A stretch of DNA of 58,583 nucleotides from Candidatus Gastranaerophilales bacterium (GCA_944326605.1 CALVEM010000013.1:1-58583); one strand, 5' to 3'. Shown: positions 19,129 through 27,517, counted from the first letter of the stretch. The notes: a model not told the origin generated them from the sequence alone. Numbers and translations are program-made.

Positions 19129-21123
19129 CTATTTTATTTTTTCTTCAAGAACTTTTAGGCGTGCATCAAGTTTCTTATTGTCATTCTTAAGCTCTTTATT
19201 GTCATCCTGAACTTGTTTCAGGATCTCTGTCAATTGCTGGTTTTCTTTTTGCAGGGTCGTGACACGTGTATCGAGTTCCTTTATTGCATTTATCATTGCA
19301 AAGAACATATCCTCAAAACGGATTGTTAAAAAGCCGTCAACACCTTTTTTCACAGCGTCAGGAAAAACTTTTTGCAAATCCTGCGCTATTACACCAACGT
19401 GTGGTATTTTCTTTTCATCCTTTTTGAAGGTATAGTTGAATACTTTCAACTGACGAATTTTATCAAGACCGGCTGAACTTTCTTTGCCGACATATTTTAA
19501 GCGGCGGTCAGATGTATTATTAGTACCATCGACTGCTTTTACAAAACCTGTGACATCAAAACCGGCAACGCTTATTGTACCATATATTGAACCGCCGCGC
19601 ATAGCTTTACCACTAGAATCTGCTTTTGCATAAATAAACATATTTTTGCTACCATCGCCCTCTCGAAAATAAATCTTACTGTTAGGATTTCTATTTAATA
19701 AAACATGATTATCAACTACTAAATTACCGGGAATATATACCGTTGTATTTTCATCTCCGAGATAGATAATCTTATTTGAATTAGTTGCATTTGATGAACC
19801 GCTTGTTGGACCGGAATTTGCGCCTATACATACCTTATTATTACCTCTTGCATTTACACATGCATTACGACCTATAGCTATATTATCTGTTCCAACAGCA
19901 GTTGAAAAAAGACCAATTGCTATTGAATTAGTACCCGACGCACTTGATACCCTGCCTATAGCTATCGAATCATCTCCCGAAGCTTCTGCACTATTACCTA
20001 TCGCATTGGAATCTGCTCCGGAACCCACTGCATTATGACCTACAGCAGTGGAATTTCCTCCCATTGCTTCTGCCATATATCCGATAGCATTTGAAGCAGC
20101 TTCAGCTTTTGCTGCATAACCAATAACATTCGATGAATTACCAGCTTGCGTTTGATAGCCTATTGCATTAGCTCCACCGCCACTTGCCTGTGACTGGGGA
20201 CCTATTGCCGTTGATGTACCTGCTGTTGCTTTCGCACCTGTTCCTATTGCAGTTGAATTCTCCATTGAAGCTTCTGTATTTCCCCCAAGAGCTATGGACG
20301 AGGCGCCGGAGGCTAATGCTATATTACCGATTGCTGTCGAATTATTACCCGAGGCCTCGGCATTATTTCCAATTGCATTCGCGGATATTCCGCTTCCTAT
20401 TGAACTCGGGTCAAGAACATTCGAAAAATTACCAGAAGCCTCCGCACTATTTCCTATAGCATTGGAGGACTCTCCGCTTGCTGTTGAACTCGGTCCGATT
20501 GCGGTTGAGGCATTTCGAGTGGCACTCGAGCGTACTCCGATGGCATTGGAACTTGAACCCGAAGCGCTTGCGCCTGACCCGACTGCAGTTGCACCTGTAT
20601 TTGTTGCAGAGGAACTTGTCCCGATGGCGGTTGAATTACTCCCGCCGACACTTGTATTACGTCCGACTGCTACTGAATTCGTTACCAGATCTCCGCTCGA
20701 TAAACCGCCGATTAACAGGCCGCTATTCTTAAATTTAATACGACCTAAAACATTATCTCCCGTTTTAAACAATATATGATCTTTACCGTCAGGAGCATTG
20801 ATTACTAATCGCGAGGAGGTATCAGTATTGTCTGCTTCTTCCTGACCGATCATGGCTACCTGTGCATCGCCTAAGGCATAATATGCATCCGATCCGTTAC
20901 TTGCCCACTGCCAAGGTGAGGATTGGTCCAGCTTGTTTCTTGTTGTCATGACAGGGGCCATAGCCGCCATTACAATACTTAATATTAGCATTACAACCAT
21001 CATCTCGGCTAAAGTAAAAGCACATTTCTTTAGACGATAGGACGGTAAGACGTTAGGACGATAAGTTCGTTTCTCATAATTAATGTCATCCTGAACGTCG
21101 GATTGACCTCGGCGGCTCTGCAT
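19129..21123 (-). CDS. Locus A: pilin-anchored protein with YadA-like head repeats and S74 chaperone domain
   Basis: Counting from the ATG at 21123 (664 residues), a type IV prepilin-like motif (KKCA|FTLAEMMVVMLILSIV) sits at residues 32-51. A long region (about 130-420) of roughly 14-residue repeats rich in NSTAIG and EASG follows, typical of trimeric YadA-like head modules. The C terminus (from about 540) is a peptidase S74/intramolecular chaperone domain (NTSDRRLKYVGKE, IPHVGVIAQDLQKVFPDAV) ending in a coiled coil. In S74 proteins the chaperone helps trimer folding and often cleaves itself off; the candidate Ser is in TSDRRLK. The frame stays open upstream of 21123 through repeats to a ten-G tract at 21332-21341. 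The probable start, ATG 21377, is out of frame at the present tract length. An in-frame repeat palindrome lies in the coiled coil. Confidence 0.85.
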   Translation of the reverse strand: MQSRRGQSDVQDDINYEKRTYRPNVLPSYRLKKCAFTLAEMMVVMLILSIVMAAMAPVMTTRNKLDQSSPWQWASNGSDAYYALGDAQVAMIGQEEADNTDTSSRLVINAPDGKDHILFKTGDNVLGRIKFKNSGLLIGGLSSGDLVTNSVAVGRNTSVGGSNSTAIGTSSSATNTGATAVGSGASASGSSSNAIGVRSSATRNASTAIGPSSTASGESSNAIGNSAEASGNFSNVLDPSSIGSGISANAIGNNAEASGNNSTAIGNIALASGASSIALGGNTEASMENSTAIGTGAKATAGTSTAIGPQSQASGGGANAIGYQTQAGNSSNVIGYAAKAEAASNAIGYMAEAMGGNSTAVGHNAVGSGADSNAIGNSAEASGDDSIAIGRVSSASGTNSIAIGLFSTAVGTDNIAIGRNACVNARGNNKVCIGANSGPTSGSSNATNSNKIIYLGDENTTVYIPGNLVVDNHVLLNRNPNSKIYFREGDGSKNMFIYAKADSSGKAMRGGSIYGTISVAGFDVTGFVKAVDGTNNTSDRRLKYVGKESSAGLDKIRQLKVFNYTFKKDEKKIPHVGVIAQDLQKVFPDAVKKGVDGFLTIRFEDMFFAMINAIKELDTRVTTLQKENQQLTEILKQVQDDNKELKNDNKKLDARLKVLEEKIK
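19201..19229. repeat. Palindromic repeat inside the coding sequence of locus A
   Basis: GTCATCCTGA, ACTTG, TTTCAGGATC matches the dispersed palindromes found elsewhere in the window. Here it is read in frame as part of the C-terminal coiled coil (ILKQVQDD), so the element has been absorbed into protein sequence. Confidence 0.75.
21034..21065. repeat. Four-unit 8-bp repeat array (locus A, pilin-proximal)
   Basis: Units ACGATAGG, ACGGTAAG, ACGTTAGG and ACGATAAG are consecutive and are followed by TTCGTTTC. Locus C has an array at the same place with different units but the same design and the same TTCGTTTC flank. Confidence 0.85.
21085..21112. repeat. Dispersed repeat (GTCATCCTGAACGTCGGATT type)
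   Basis: This sequence recurs nearly unchanged in locus C (51148-51175) and inverted in the dnaE-tRNA gap (36316-36342). It is translated in frame in the pilin leader as GQSDVQDDIN. Confidence 0.75.
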
Positions 21124-21130
21124 CTCTTGA

Positions 21131-21155
21131 GATCCCGAAACAAGTTCGGGATGAC
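21131..21155. repeat. Dispersed palindrome (GATCCCGAAACAAGTTCGGG type)
   Basis: GATCCCGAA and TTCGGGATGAC form an inverted repeat in the locus A leader. In locus C the same two halves occur split by a roughly 55-base insertion (51232-51306). Confidence 0.75.
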
Positions 21156-21186
21156 AGATTGCTAATTTATTATTGATAACAGCTTC

Positions 21187-21218
21187 GCATCTTTGCCTCT
21201 TGACGTCTTTGCTTCCGG
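21187..21218. repeat. Four-unit 8-bp repeat array (locus A)
   Basis: Consecutive octamers GCATCTTT, GCCTCTTG, ACGTCTTT and GCTTCCGG. The consensus is GCNTCTTT with a diverged last unit ending in two purines, as in the other arrays. Confidence 0.8.
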
Positions 21219-21224
21219 TTAATA

Positions 21225-21249
21225 GATCCTGAAATAAATTCAGGATGAC
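21225..21249. repeat. Dispersed palindrome (GATCCTGAAATAAATTCAGG type)
   Basis: Identical in 25 bases to the copy in locus B (43758-43782) and nearly identical to that in locus C (51529-51553). In each pilin leader the minus strand reads it in frame as VILNLFQD. Confidence 0.9.
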
Positions 21250-21267
21250 ATGAATGATACTTGCTTT

Positions 21268-21317
21268 GCATCTATGCCTCTTAGCATCTTTGCTTCTAGC
21301 TGCGTCTTTGCCTCCGG
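21268..21317. repeat. 8-bp repeat array, six units (locus A, tract-proximal)
   Basis: Units GCATCTAT, GCCTCTTA, GCATCTTT and GCTTCTAG run consecutively, then after two bases come GCGTCTTT and GCCTCCGG. The array lies just pilin-side of the ten-G tract. Confidence 0.8.
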
Positions 21318-21323
21318 CGGAGC

Positions 21324-21377
21324 CTACAAAGCCCCCCCCCCGAAGCTCTCAAACCTTGTAATAACGTGTCTTTTCAT
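21324..21377 (-). other. Locus A start codon and short out-of-phase leader frame
   Basis: The ATG at 21377 follows GAAAGGA (21390-21384) with a six-base spacer, the usual Shine-Dalgarno arrangement. The frame reads MKRHVITRFESF, then glycines from the ten-G tract, and stops at TAG (21326-21324). Adding one G (or losing two) moves reading into the frame that is open all the way to the pilin motif. This is the likely true start of the locus A protein. Confidence 0.7.
21332..21341 (-). repeat. Ten-G homopolymer tract, locus A
   Basis: Ten G on the coding (minus) strand follow AGCTTC within codons 13-16 of the leader frame. Tracts of this length commonly change length during replication and switch reading frame. 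Confidence 0.9.
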
Positions 21378-21469
21378 GATCATTCCTTTCAAAAAAAATT
21401 GTAATCCTTTTTTACATTATAACAAATTAAATAAAAAACATCAACTCTGTTTTATGATATAATTGAAGC

Positions 21470-22150
21470 ATGGTTAGAATAATTAATAGTAAAAACGTTA
21501 AAACTCTGGCGCATTTAACTTTCAAAATTTTAAAATTACAGGAAATTTTTACGCATATTAAAGAATTTAACAACCCGGGAATTTCACCATGCATATATGC
21601 ACTATGGCATAAAAATCAGTTTTTAATTCACGGTATACGGGACAGAAAACATCTTAGTGTTTTAATAAGCACATCAATAGACGGAGAAATTGTCGCAGGA
21701 GTATGCGAAAATTGGGGTTATAACGTTATTAGAGGCTCTGCAGGGAAAAAAGGCGCAGTGGAATCCACAATGCATATGCTTAAAAAATTAAAAGAAGGAG
21801 AATGTGTTTCAATAATGGTAGACGGACCTCACGGGCCTCAATATAAAGTTAAAAACGGAGCTGTTAAACTTGCTCAAATGTCAGGAGCACCTATAATACC
21901 TGTTCACTGGTATTCTCCGCAAAAAACTTTTATTACTCTTCCATCTTGGGACAAAATGAAAACTCCGCTCGGAGATTGTAATATTTTAAACATATACGGA
22001 AAACCCATCTATGTAAGCGAAAATGCAACCGAAGACGAACTCAACGCAGCAAAAGAAAATATTAAAAATCAACTTTTTGAAATAGAAAAAAATGAAAAAG
22101 AATATTACAACGAGGCATTAAAACAAAAACTATGGAACAAAAAAAATTAA
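21470..22150 (+). CDS. Lysophospholipid acyltransferase-like protein (DUF374 family)
   Basis: The 226-residue protein matches the DUF374 group of the LPLAT superfamily. It has YALWHKNQFL as the catalytic His region, RGSAGKKGAVESTMHML, the VDGPHGPQYKVKNGAVKLA signature and GAPIIPVHWYSP. Members transfer acyl groups to lipid or lipid A precursors at the inner membrane. It starts an operon with the nitrilase (19-base overlap) and dacB genes. Confidence 0.85.
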   Translation: MVRIINSKNVKTLAHLTFKILKLQEIFTHIKEFNNPGISPCIYALWHKNQFLIHGIRDRKHLSVLISTSIDGEIVAGVCENWGYNVIRGSAGKKGAVESTMHMLKKLKEGECVSIMVDGPHGPQYKVKNGAVKLAQMSGAPIIPVHWYSPQKTFITLPSWDKMKTPLGDCNILNIYGKPIYVSENATEDELNAAKENIKNQLFEIEKNEKEYYNEALKQKLWNKKN

Positions 22151-22947
22151 TAGTATCAGCAGTTCAAATGTCCTCCAAAATCGGAGACACAGAAGCTAAT
22201 ATAAAAAAAGTTGAAGAATTAATAAAAAGAGATATTACAAAAACTGATATCATAGTGCTCCCTGAGGTATGGACATGCGGCTGGTCGCCTGAACATTTCA
22301 GAGATACGGCAGAAAAGATGCAGGAAAGCACAACCATTAACTTTCTATCATCTATCGCGAAACAGTATAATTGCTGGATTATCGGAGGGAGTTTCATTAC
22401 AAATGACAACGGACACTACTTTAATACCTGCCCTGTAATAAACAGACTGGGAAAACTCATCTGTACATATTCTAAAAATCATCTTTACTCATATTACGGC
22501 TGCAGGGAAGGCGAATTTGTTGAAAGAGGTGCATCTCCTGTATTGGTTGATATAGAAGGAGTGAAAACAGGGCTTACCATATGTTATGATATAAGGTTCC
22601 CGGAATTATACAGGGCATATAGAATATCCGGTGCTGACCTGTTTATCAACTGCGCGGCGTGGGGATTGAAGAAACCTGTTCCGTGGGAATGTATGACACG
22701 TTCTAGAGCTGTAGAAAATCAAACTTTTATGGTAGCATTAACTCAATCGGGATATATTGAAAATGGCGAATGGAATATAGGACATTCAAGAATTATAGAT
22801 TATAAGGGTGAAACAATAACCGAAATTAAAGACCAGAAAGAAGGTGCAATGCAAACGGTATTAGATTTTGTCCCGATGTATGATTTCAGAGAGAAATGCA
22901 CCTGCATCAAAGATATAAAACCAAATTATGAGGTTCAATGCATATGA
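22132..22947 (+). CDS. Carbon-nitrogen hydrolase (nitrilase superfamily, omega-amidase-like)
   Basis: The 271-residue protein has the Glu-Lys-Cys triad of the superfamily in LPEVWTCG, YSKNHLYSYYG and GLTICYDIRFPELYR. Closest in style are omega-amidases such as YafV and NIT2, which hydrolyse alpha-ketoglutaramate, but the substrate is not proven. It overlaps both neighbours and so is part of a translationally coupled operon. Confidence 0.85.
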   Translation: MEQKKLIVSAVQMSSKIGDTEANIKKVEELIKRDITKTDIIVLPEVWTCGWSPEHFRDTAEKMQESTTINFLSSIAKQYNCWIIGGSFITNDNGHYFNTCPVINRLGKLICTYSKNHLYSYYGCREGEFVERGASPVLVDIEGVKTGLTICYDIRFPELYRAYRISGADLFINCAAWGLKKPVPWECMTRSRAVENQTFMVALTQSGYIENGEWNIGHSRIIDYKGETITEIKDQKEGAMQTVLDFVPMYDFREKCTCIKDIKPNYEVQCI

Positions 22948-24290
22948 AAAAACTGCTAAACATATTATTTATTTTATCAATTTCATTGTTAATACAAAAT
23001 GCAGCTCGCGCCGGAGCAATTGATAAAACAATCGCTCAATCAGGTATTAACAAAGAAGCTGTTTCCGTTTCTGTTAAAGATATTAATACAGGTAAAACTG
23101 TTTATAAATTGAACGAAAAAAAGCCTTCCATGCCGGCATCGACTCTTAAGCCCTTAACACTTGCAGCCTCGCTGGATACACTTGGTAAAAACTATAAATT
23201 TTCAACAAAGTTATACAAAAATACTAATAATGAATTATTTTTAGTACTAAGTGCAGATCCTTTTTTATCATCTTCTGATCTGAAATATCTTATTAAAACA
23301 GCTAAAGATAAAAAAATATTGTCACCAAAAAATATTTATATTGATGATTACATATTTGATAACAGAGAATGGGGTGAAGGCTGGCAATGGGATGACGATT
23401 TAAATCCGCTTATGCCTAAATTCAGTTCATACAACCTTGACAGTAATCTGTTAAATATAATAATTTCTCCAACAACAAAAGGAGCACCGGCTAGCATTTA
23501 TGTAACAAAATTTTATCCGACTACATTTATGAACCTTATAACAACCGGTACCGTAAATAACATTAAATTAAGCAGAAATAACCATATTTCACCGGATATT
23601 ATTAATGCGGAAGGCACGGTAAAAGAACAGGAAACTGTACAAATTCCGATCAACCATCCGAAAAGATATTTTATTTTAAGGCTTGAAGAGGCTATACGCG
23701 AAGAAAAAATGGATTATTACGGCAGCTTTACTCAAAAAAAATTGCCGGCTTCAAATGTTTATCTTGTTGCACAGGTTGATCATCCTTTGAATTCCGCTAT
23801 TAGTCTTATACTAAAAGATAGTAATAATTTTATGGCAGAAACGGTTTTTAAAGCCGCAGGTGCAAAATTTGTAAACAACACAGGTTCACTTGACAATTCC
23901 GTCAAGATGCTTAAGGCATACCTGAAAAAACTCGATATCGACGCCTCTGATATAAAAATTGTAGACGGAAGCGGAGTTTCAAAAAACAATCTGGTAACAG
24001 CCGAATTTATGAGCGAATTTCTTGTAAAAAAGGCAGCAGATAAAGATTTTGTAAATTCATTACCTACTGCCGGAGAAGGAACTCTCAAAAACAGAATGTT
24101 ATACTTCAAAGACAATATCCACACCAAAACAGGAACTTTATCCGATGTCAGCAGCATTGCCGGTTATCTGACATCCAGAAGCGGAAAAACATACGCCTTT
24201 GACATCATGATAAATGATCCTAAAACAAAACTCTCAGATAAAAAATCTCTTGAAGAATACATTTTACGGGATATTTATACTAAATATTAA
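22938..24290 (+). CDS. dacB: D-alanyl-D-alanine carboxypeptidase/endopeptidase (PBP4, S13 family)
   Basis: A signal peptide (residues 4-25) is followed by an S13 penicillin-binding domain with SxxK (STLK, Ser68-Lys71), SxN (SNN in LKDSNNFMAE) and KTG (HTKTGTLSDV). It trims or cleaves peptidoglycan cross-links in the periplasm. The frame opens at ATG 22938. The second ATG at 22944 forms an ATGA overlap with the upstream stop and has better spacing from AGG, so it may be the real start. Confidence 0.9.
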   Translation: MHMKKLLNILFILSISLLIQNAARAGAIDKTIAQSGINKEAVSVSVKDINTGKTVYKLNEKKPSMPASTLKPLTLAASLDTLGKNYKFSTKLYKNTNNELFLVLSADPFLSSSDLKYLIKTAKDKKILSPKNIYIDDYIFDNREWGEGWQWDDDLNPLMPKFSSYNLDSNLLNIIISPTTKGAPASIYVTKFYPTTFMNLITTGTVNNIKLSRNNHISPDIINAEGTVKEQETVQIPINHPKRYFILRLEEAIREEKMDYYGSFTQKKLPASNVYLVAQVDHPLNSAISLILKDSNNFMAETVFKAAGAKFVNNTGSLDNSVKMLKAYLKKLDIDASDIKIVDGSGVSKNNLVTAEFMSEFLVKKAADKDFVNSLPTAGEGTLKNRMLYFKDNIHTKTGTLSDVSSIAGYLTSRSGKTYAFDIMINDPKTKLSDKKSLEEYILRDIYTKY

Positions 24291-24706
24291 GTATGTTTCT
24301 GGTTATAGACCATTTTTACAATAGCACCTATTACACCGGCTATTACACCGAGAACAATGGCAGATTGCGCTCTGGCTTTAGGCAAGAATCCCTTAATAGT
24401 TTTGTAAGCATCATACATATCCGGGGATTTTAAAAACTCTACAAGTTTTTCTTCTGCAGCATTTTTACCGGCTGCTTTAATAATAGCCTCTCTTGCCTCT
24501 TTAATCACACTATGGGCTATTTTTTGAGCTTCTGAAGCTTTAGCCATACTCTTTTGCGGCAACGATTTTTCAAAAATATCCGGTTTAATAGTTAATAACT
24601 GCTCCAGATTATACTTTCTGGGCGCAAGAGCATACCCGACACCTGCTCCGACAACTGCAGACATAGCACCAACTTCAAAGGGTGTAACCGTAGTACCTTG
24701 ACTCAT
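24287..24706 (-). CDS. Small membrane protein of unknown function (139 aa)
   Basis: The start is well supported by TAGGAGGT upstream. The protein has a Gly/Ala-rich hydrophobic N-terminal segment (AMSAVVGAGVGYALA), a charged Ala-rich helical middle (AREAIIKAAGKNAAEEKL) and a C-terminal hydrophobic helix (SAIVLGVIAGVIGAIVKMVY). I recognise no family. Its 3' end overlaps dacB by 4 bases in convergent orientation. Confidence 0.65.
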   Translation of the reverse strand: MSQGTTVTPFEVGAMSAVVGAGVGYALAPRKYNLEQLLTIKPDIFEKSLPQKSMAKASEAQKIAHSVIKEAREAIIKAAGKNAAEEKLVEFLKSPDMYDAYKTIKGFLPKARAQSAIVLGVIAGVIGAIVKMVYNQKHT

Positions 24707-24864
24707 AATTACCTCCTAATATTTTTTAATAAACACTCAACCACATACATTTTTACTCGAACCAAAATATTTTTGTTATATTTTAACATAAGAATTTACA
24801 TCTCGTAACAATTATGAAAAGCAGCAGAAATATGATATTATTACAGAAAATACAGGAGTAAAAT

Positions 24865-25722
24865 ATGGAACCTTTTGTAACTATTATCACACCTACGCAT
24901 AATTTATTAGAAAATAATCTTGCCGATGACTTTAACCTTCTGGTAAAGCTGCTTGATACGCAAACTTATCCTAATATTGAACACCTTGTTATTGACAATA
25001 TGTCAAACGACGGAACCATAGAAATATTAAAAAGCTATAAAAATTTGGGATTTTTTAATTTCTACTCTGAGAGAGATACCGGCAAATTTGAAGCATATAA
25101 TAAAGGTGTTATGCGTGCAAAAGGTAAATATGTTACTTTTTTAAGCTGTGATGATTTTATTCATGATATTACTTCAATATATGATATTGTTAACCTTATG
25201 GAAGCAAATGATGCAGACTTTTCTTTTGCTCCGGCTTATTGCAGACATCCTCAAGGATTTGTATTTTTATTTGCTCCGGCTATGCATACTGTATTTCAGG
25301 TTCTGCCGTGCGCCAGACAGGCAATGTTTTTCAAAAAATCAATGATTGAAAAAGAGGGATTTTTTGACGAAAAATTTAAATTGCTTGCAGACTATGATTT
25401 AATAATGAGAATAATTTTAAAAAAATACAAACCTGTATATTTTGACACAAATTATGTAACTTACAAATTAGGAGAAAAAGTTCAGCAAAACACTCAGCGT
25501 TCAATTGCTGAAACAAAAGCCATTTTCAATAAAAACTACAGGACAATGTATCCTTTAAACGAAGAAATTCTAAACAGAATGGCAACTGTATCAGAATTTC
25601 CACAGCCGCTGCTTGAAAAACTTTCAACATATTTCCCGGATGAAGATAAAGAACTCTTCTTTGAAAGATGCGAGCAGATGCATCAGTTAAGACTACAGGC
25701 TGCACAAAATGCGCAGCATTAA
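24865..25722 (+). CDS. Family 2 glycosyltransferase
   Basis: This 285-residue GT-A enzyme has the nucleotide-sugar site near TIITPTHNLLENN and IDNMSNDGTIEIL, ERDTGKFEAYNKGVMRAKGKYVTFLSCDD (DxD-like), and the acceptor region FDEKFKLLADYDLIMRI. It probably adds a sugar during surface glycan or glycolipid synthesis. It precedes an oxidoreductase of the kind that makes nucleotide-sugar derivatives; the 89-base gap leaves operon status open. Confidence 0.88.
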   Translation: MEPFVTIITPTHNLLENNLADDFNLLVKLLDTQTYPNIEHLVIDNMSNDGTIEILKSYKNLGFFNFYSERDTGKFEAYNKGVMRAKGKYVTFLSCDDFIHDITSIYDIVNLMEANDADFSFAPAYCRHPQGFVFLFAPAMHTVFQVLPCARQAMFFKKSMIEKEGFFDEKFKLLADYDLIMRIILKKYKPVYFDTNYVTYKLGEKVQQNTQRSIAETKAIFNKNYRTMYPLNEEILNRMATVSEFPQPLLEKLSTYFPDEDKELFFERCEQMHQLRLQAAQNAQH

Positions 25723-25811
25723 TTTTTTGTAAATAATTACTTAAACATTTGCAAATTAATCTTTGTGTCGTATGATATTAATAGTAATAGATAAGAATTA
25801 GGGAATTTAAA

Positions 25812-26810
25812 ATGAGCGAACAAAAAGTTGCAGTAATCGGCTGCGGAGTATGGGGAAGAAATATAGTACGTAATTTTTATAACTTGAATGTCCTTGATAC
25901 TGTCTGTGACATAGACGAAGAGAATTTGAAAAAAGTAACCGAACAGTATTCCGGCGTCAAGGTTACAAAAGATTTCCACGATATTATAAATAACAAAGAA
26001 ATTACAGGAGTATGTGTAGTAACCCCGAGCCATACCCATTATAAAATGGTCAAAGCAATGCTTGAAGCCGGTAAAAACGTTTATGTAGAAAAGCCAATTT
26101 CAACAGTTGCTGCAGAAGCAAGAGACCTGTCTCAAATGGCTCATGACAAAGGGCTTGTTCTTATGGTAGGGCATCTGCTGCTTTATCATCCTGCTGTAAA
26201 CAGATTAAAAATGCTTATTGAAGAAGGCGCGCTAGGAAAAATCATTTATGCTCAAAGCGACAGATTAAATGTTAATTATTTTAAAAATGACAGAAGTGTA
26301 ATGTGGGATTTAGCGCCTCACGATGTATCTATGATAAGCTATGTTACAGGCAAAGCCCCTGTTCATGTAATTTCAGCAATGGGATGTTCTTCCGAGCAGA
26401 ATGAAATTTTAGACATTACACATATCGGAATACAATTTGAAGACGGTGTTATCGGACACATTTCAGAAAGCTGGATTACACCGAGAAAGCATGTTCAACT
26501 ACTTGTAAGAGGTACAAAAGCAACTGCAATTTTGGATGATACTGTTCCTGAAAATAAACTTGTTATTTATGACAATTTTGTTAAAGATAATTCTCAAAAT
26601 ATTAAACTTGACTACCTTGAAATTGAACCGCTAAAACTTGAATGCCAGCATTTTATAAGCTGCTGTTCTTCAGGCAAAAAAGCACGTTCTGACGGCGACA
26701 ATGGTTTTATGGTAACACAAATTCTTGAAGAAGCTGAAAGAACAATGCTTGGAGATAAAGTAAAAAAACTTGATGAAGTTAATTTTGCATTGTCCAGAAC
26801 AAAAAAATAG
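25812..26810 (+). CDS. Gfo/Idh/MocA-family oxidoreductase
   Basis: The 332-residue protein has an N-terminal Rossmann fold (VAVIGCGVWGRNIVRNF) and the family motif YVEKPIS with its catalytic Lys. The C-terminal beta-sheet domain includes MWDLAPHDVSMISYVTG. Members oxidise or reduce sugars or nucleotide sugars with NAD(P). Beside a glycosyltransferase it may make a modified sugar; the substrate cannot be read from sequence. Confidence 0.87.
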   Translation: MSEQKVAVIGCGVWGRNIVRNFYNLNVLDTVCDIDEENLKKVTEQYSGVKVTKDFHDIINNKEITGVCVVTPSHTHYKMVKAMLEAGKNVYVEKPISTVAAEARDLSQMAHDKGLVLMVGHLLLYHPAVNRLKMLIEEGALGKIIYAQSDRLNVNYFKNDRSVMWDLAPHDVSMISYVTGKAPVHVISAMGCSSEQNEILDITHIGIQFEDGVIGHISESWITPRKHVQLLVRGTKATAILDDTVPENKLVIYDNFVKDNSQNIKLDYLEIEPLKLECQHFISCCSSGKKARSDGDNGFMVTQILEEAERTMLGDKVKKLDEVNFALSRTKK

Positions 26811-26837
26811 CTGATTAAAAGAGCCGCACAACGTATC

Positions 26838-26857
26838 ATTCTGAACCCTGTTCAGAA
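26838..26857. repeat. Short palindrome (TTCTGAAC/GTTCAGAA)
   Basis: An 8-bp perfect inverted repeat around CCT is a shortened relative of the dispersed palindromes elsewhere in the window. It can also act as a stem loop between the two genes. Confidence 0.55.
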
Positions 26858-26862
26858 GTTTT

Positions 26863-26882
26863 AAAAAAAAAAAAAAAAAAAA
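26863..26882. repeat. Twenty-A homopolymer upstream of a phosphatidyltransferase gene
   Basis: Twenty consecutive A end one base before CGGAGAGA, the ribosome binding site of the next gene. Tract-length variation would change the distance between promoter or upstream hairpin and the start site. Confidence 0.85.
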
Positions 26883-26895
26883 CGGAGAGACATTA

Positions 26896-27516
26896 ATGAA
26901 TATAAAAAATAATCTTGCAAACATCGTATCCATATCACGAATTTTTGTAGCATACGCTGCAATAGCTCTTCTTTATGAACAAACAACGTGGGCATATTTA
27001 ATTGCATTTGCTTTAACAATAATTGCGTTTGCTATGGATGGGCTTGACGGGTATCTTGCAAGAAAGCTTAACCAGTCATCCGAGTGGGGGTCAGTTTTAG
27101 ATATTCTGGGAGACAGAATTGTTGAAGTCTCTTATTGGACCGTATTTGCCGTAATGGGATGGATAAACATTTTATTTCCACTTGTATGTGTTGCAAGAGC
27201 ATTTACAACAGACGGAATAAGAAGCGTTGCTCTTTCACAAGGTATGACCGCATTCGGAGATAAATCTATGCAATCTACGTCATGGGGCAAATTTATATGT
27301 GCATCTCGCTTTATGCGAATTAGTTATGCAGTTGCAAAAGTCCTTGCATTTTTACTCCTGATAGCTGTGAATACTCCGGGAATGGAGTTGTGGCAAGGTA
27401 CTCCTATGCTGCATTTAATTACTATGATTTTTGCGTGGGCAGCTATTATTTTCTGCGTAGTCAGAGCAATACCGGTTATTGTAGAAAGCCCTAAATTATT
27501 CAATAAGGACAACTAA
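26896..27516 (+). CDS. CDP-alcohol phosphatidyltransferase
   Basis: The 206-residue membrane enzyme carries the full family motif DGx2ARx8Gx3Dx3D, seen as DGYLAR, then G, D and D within SEWGSVLDILGD. Such enzymes transfer a CDP-activated lipid head group, for example PgsA making phosphatidylglycerol phosphate. The acceptor is uncertain. The ATG has GGAG eight bases upstream. The trmL gene starts 2 bases after its stop. Confidence 0.88.
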   Translation: MNIKNNLANIVSISRIFVAYAAIALLYEQTTWAYLIAFALTIIAFAMDGLDGYLARKLNQSSEWGSVLDILGDRIVEVSYWTVFAVMGWINILFPLVCVARAFTTDGIRSVALSQGMTAFGDKSMQSTSWGKFICASRFMRISYAVAKVLAFLLLIAVNTPGMELWQGTPMLHLITMIFAWAAIIFCVVRAIPVIVESPKLFNKDN

Positions 27517-27517
27517 A

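Noticed and set aside
20294-20779. Plus-strand open frame of 161 codons opposite the locus A head repeats
   Set aside because: It is the mirror of the repeated YadA-like region, has no ribosome site and its sequence is periodic because the other strand is periodic.
21187-21317. CRISPR-like array
   Set aside because: The 8-bp units are directly adjacent without unique spacers, and no cas genes are present.
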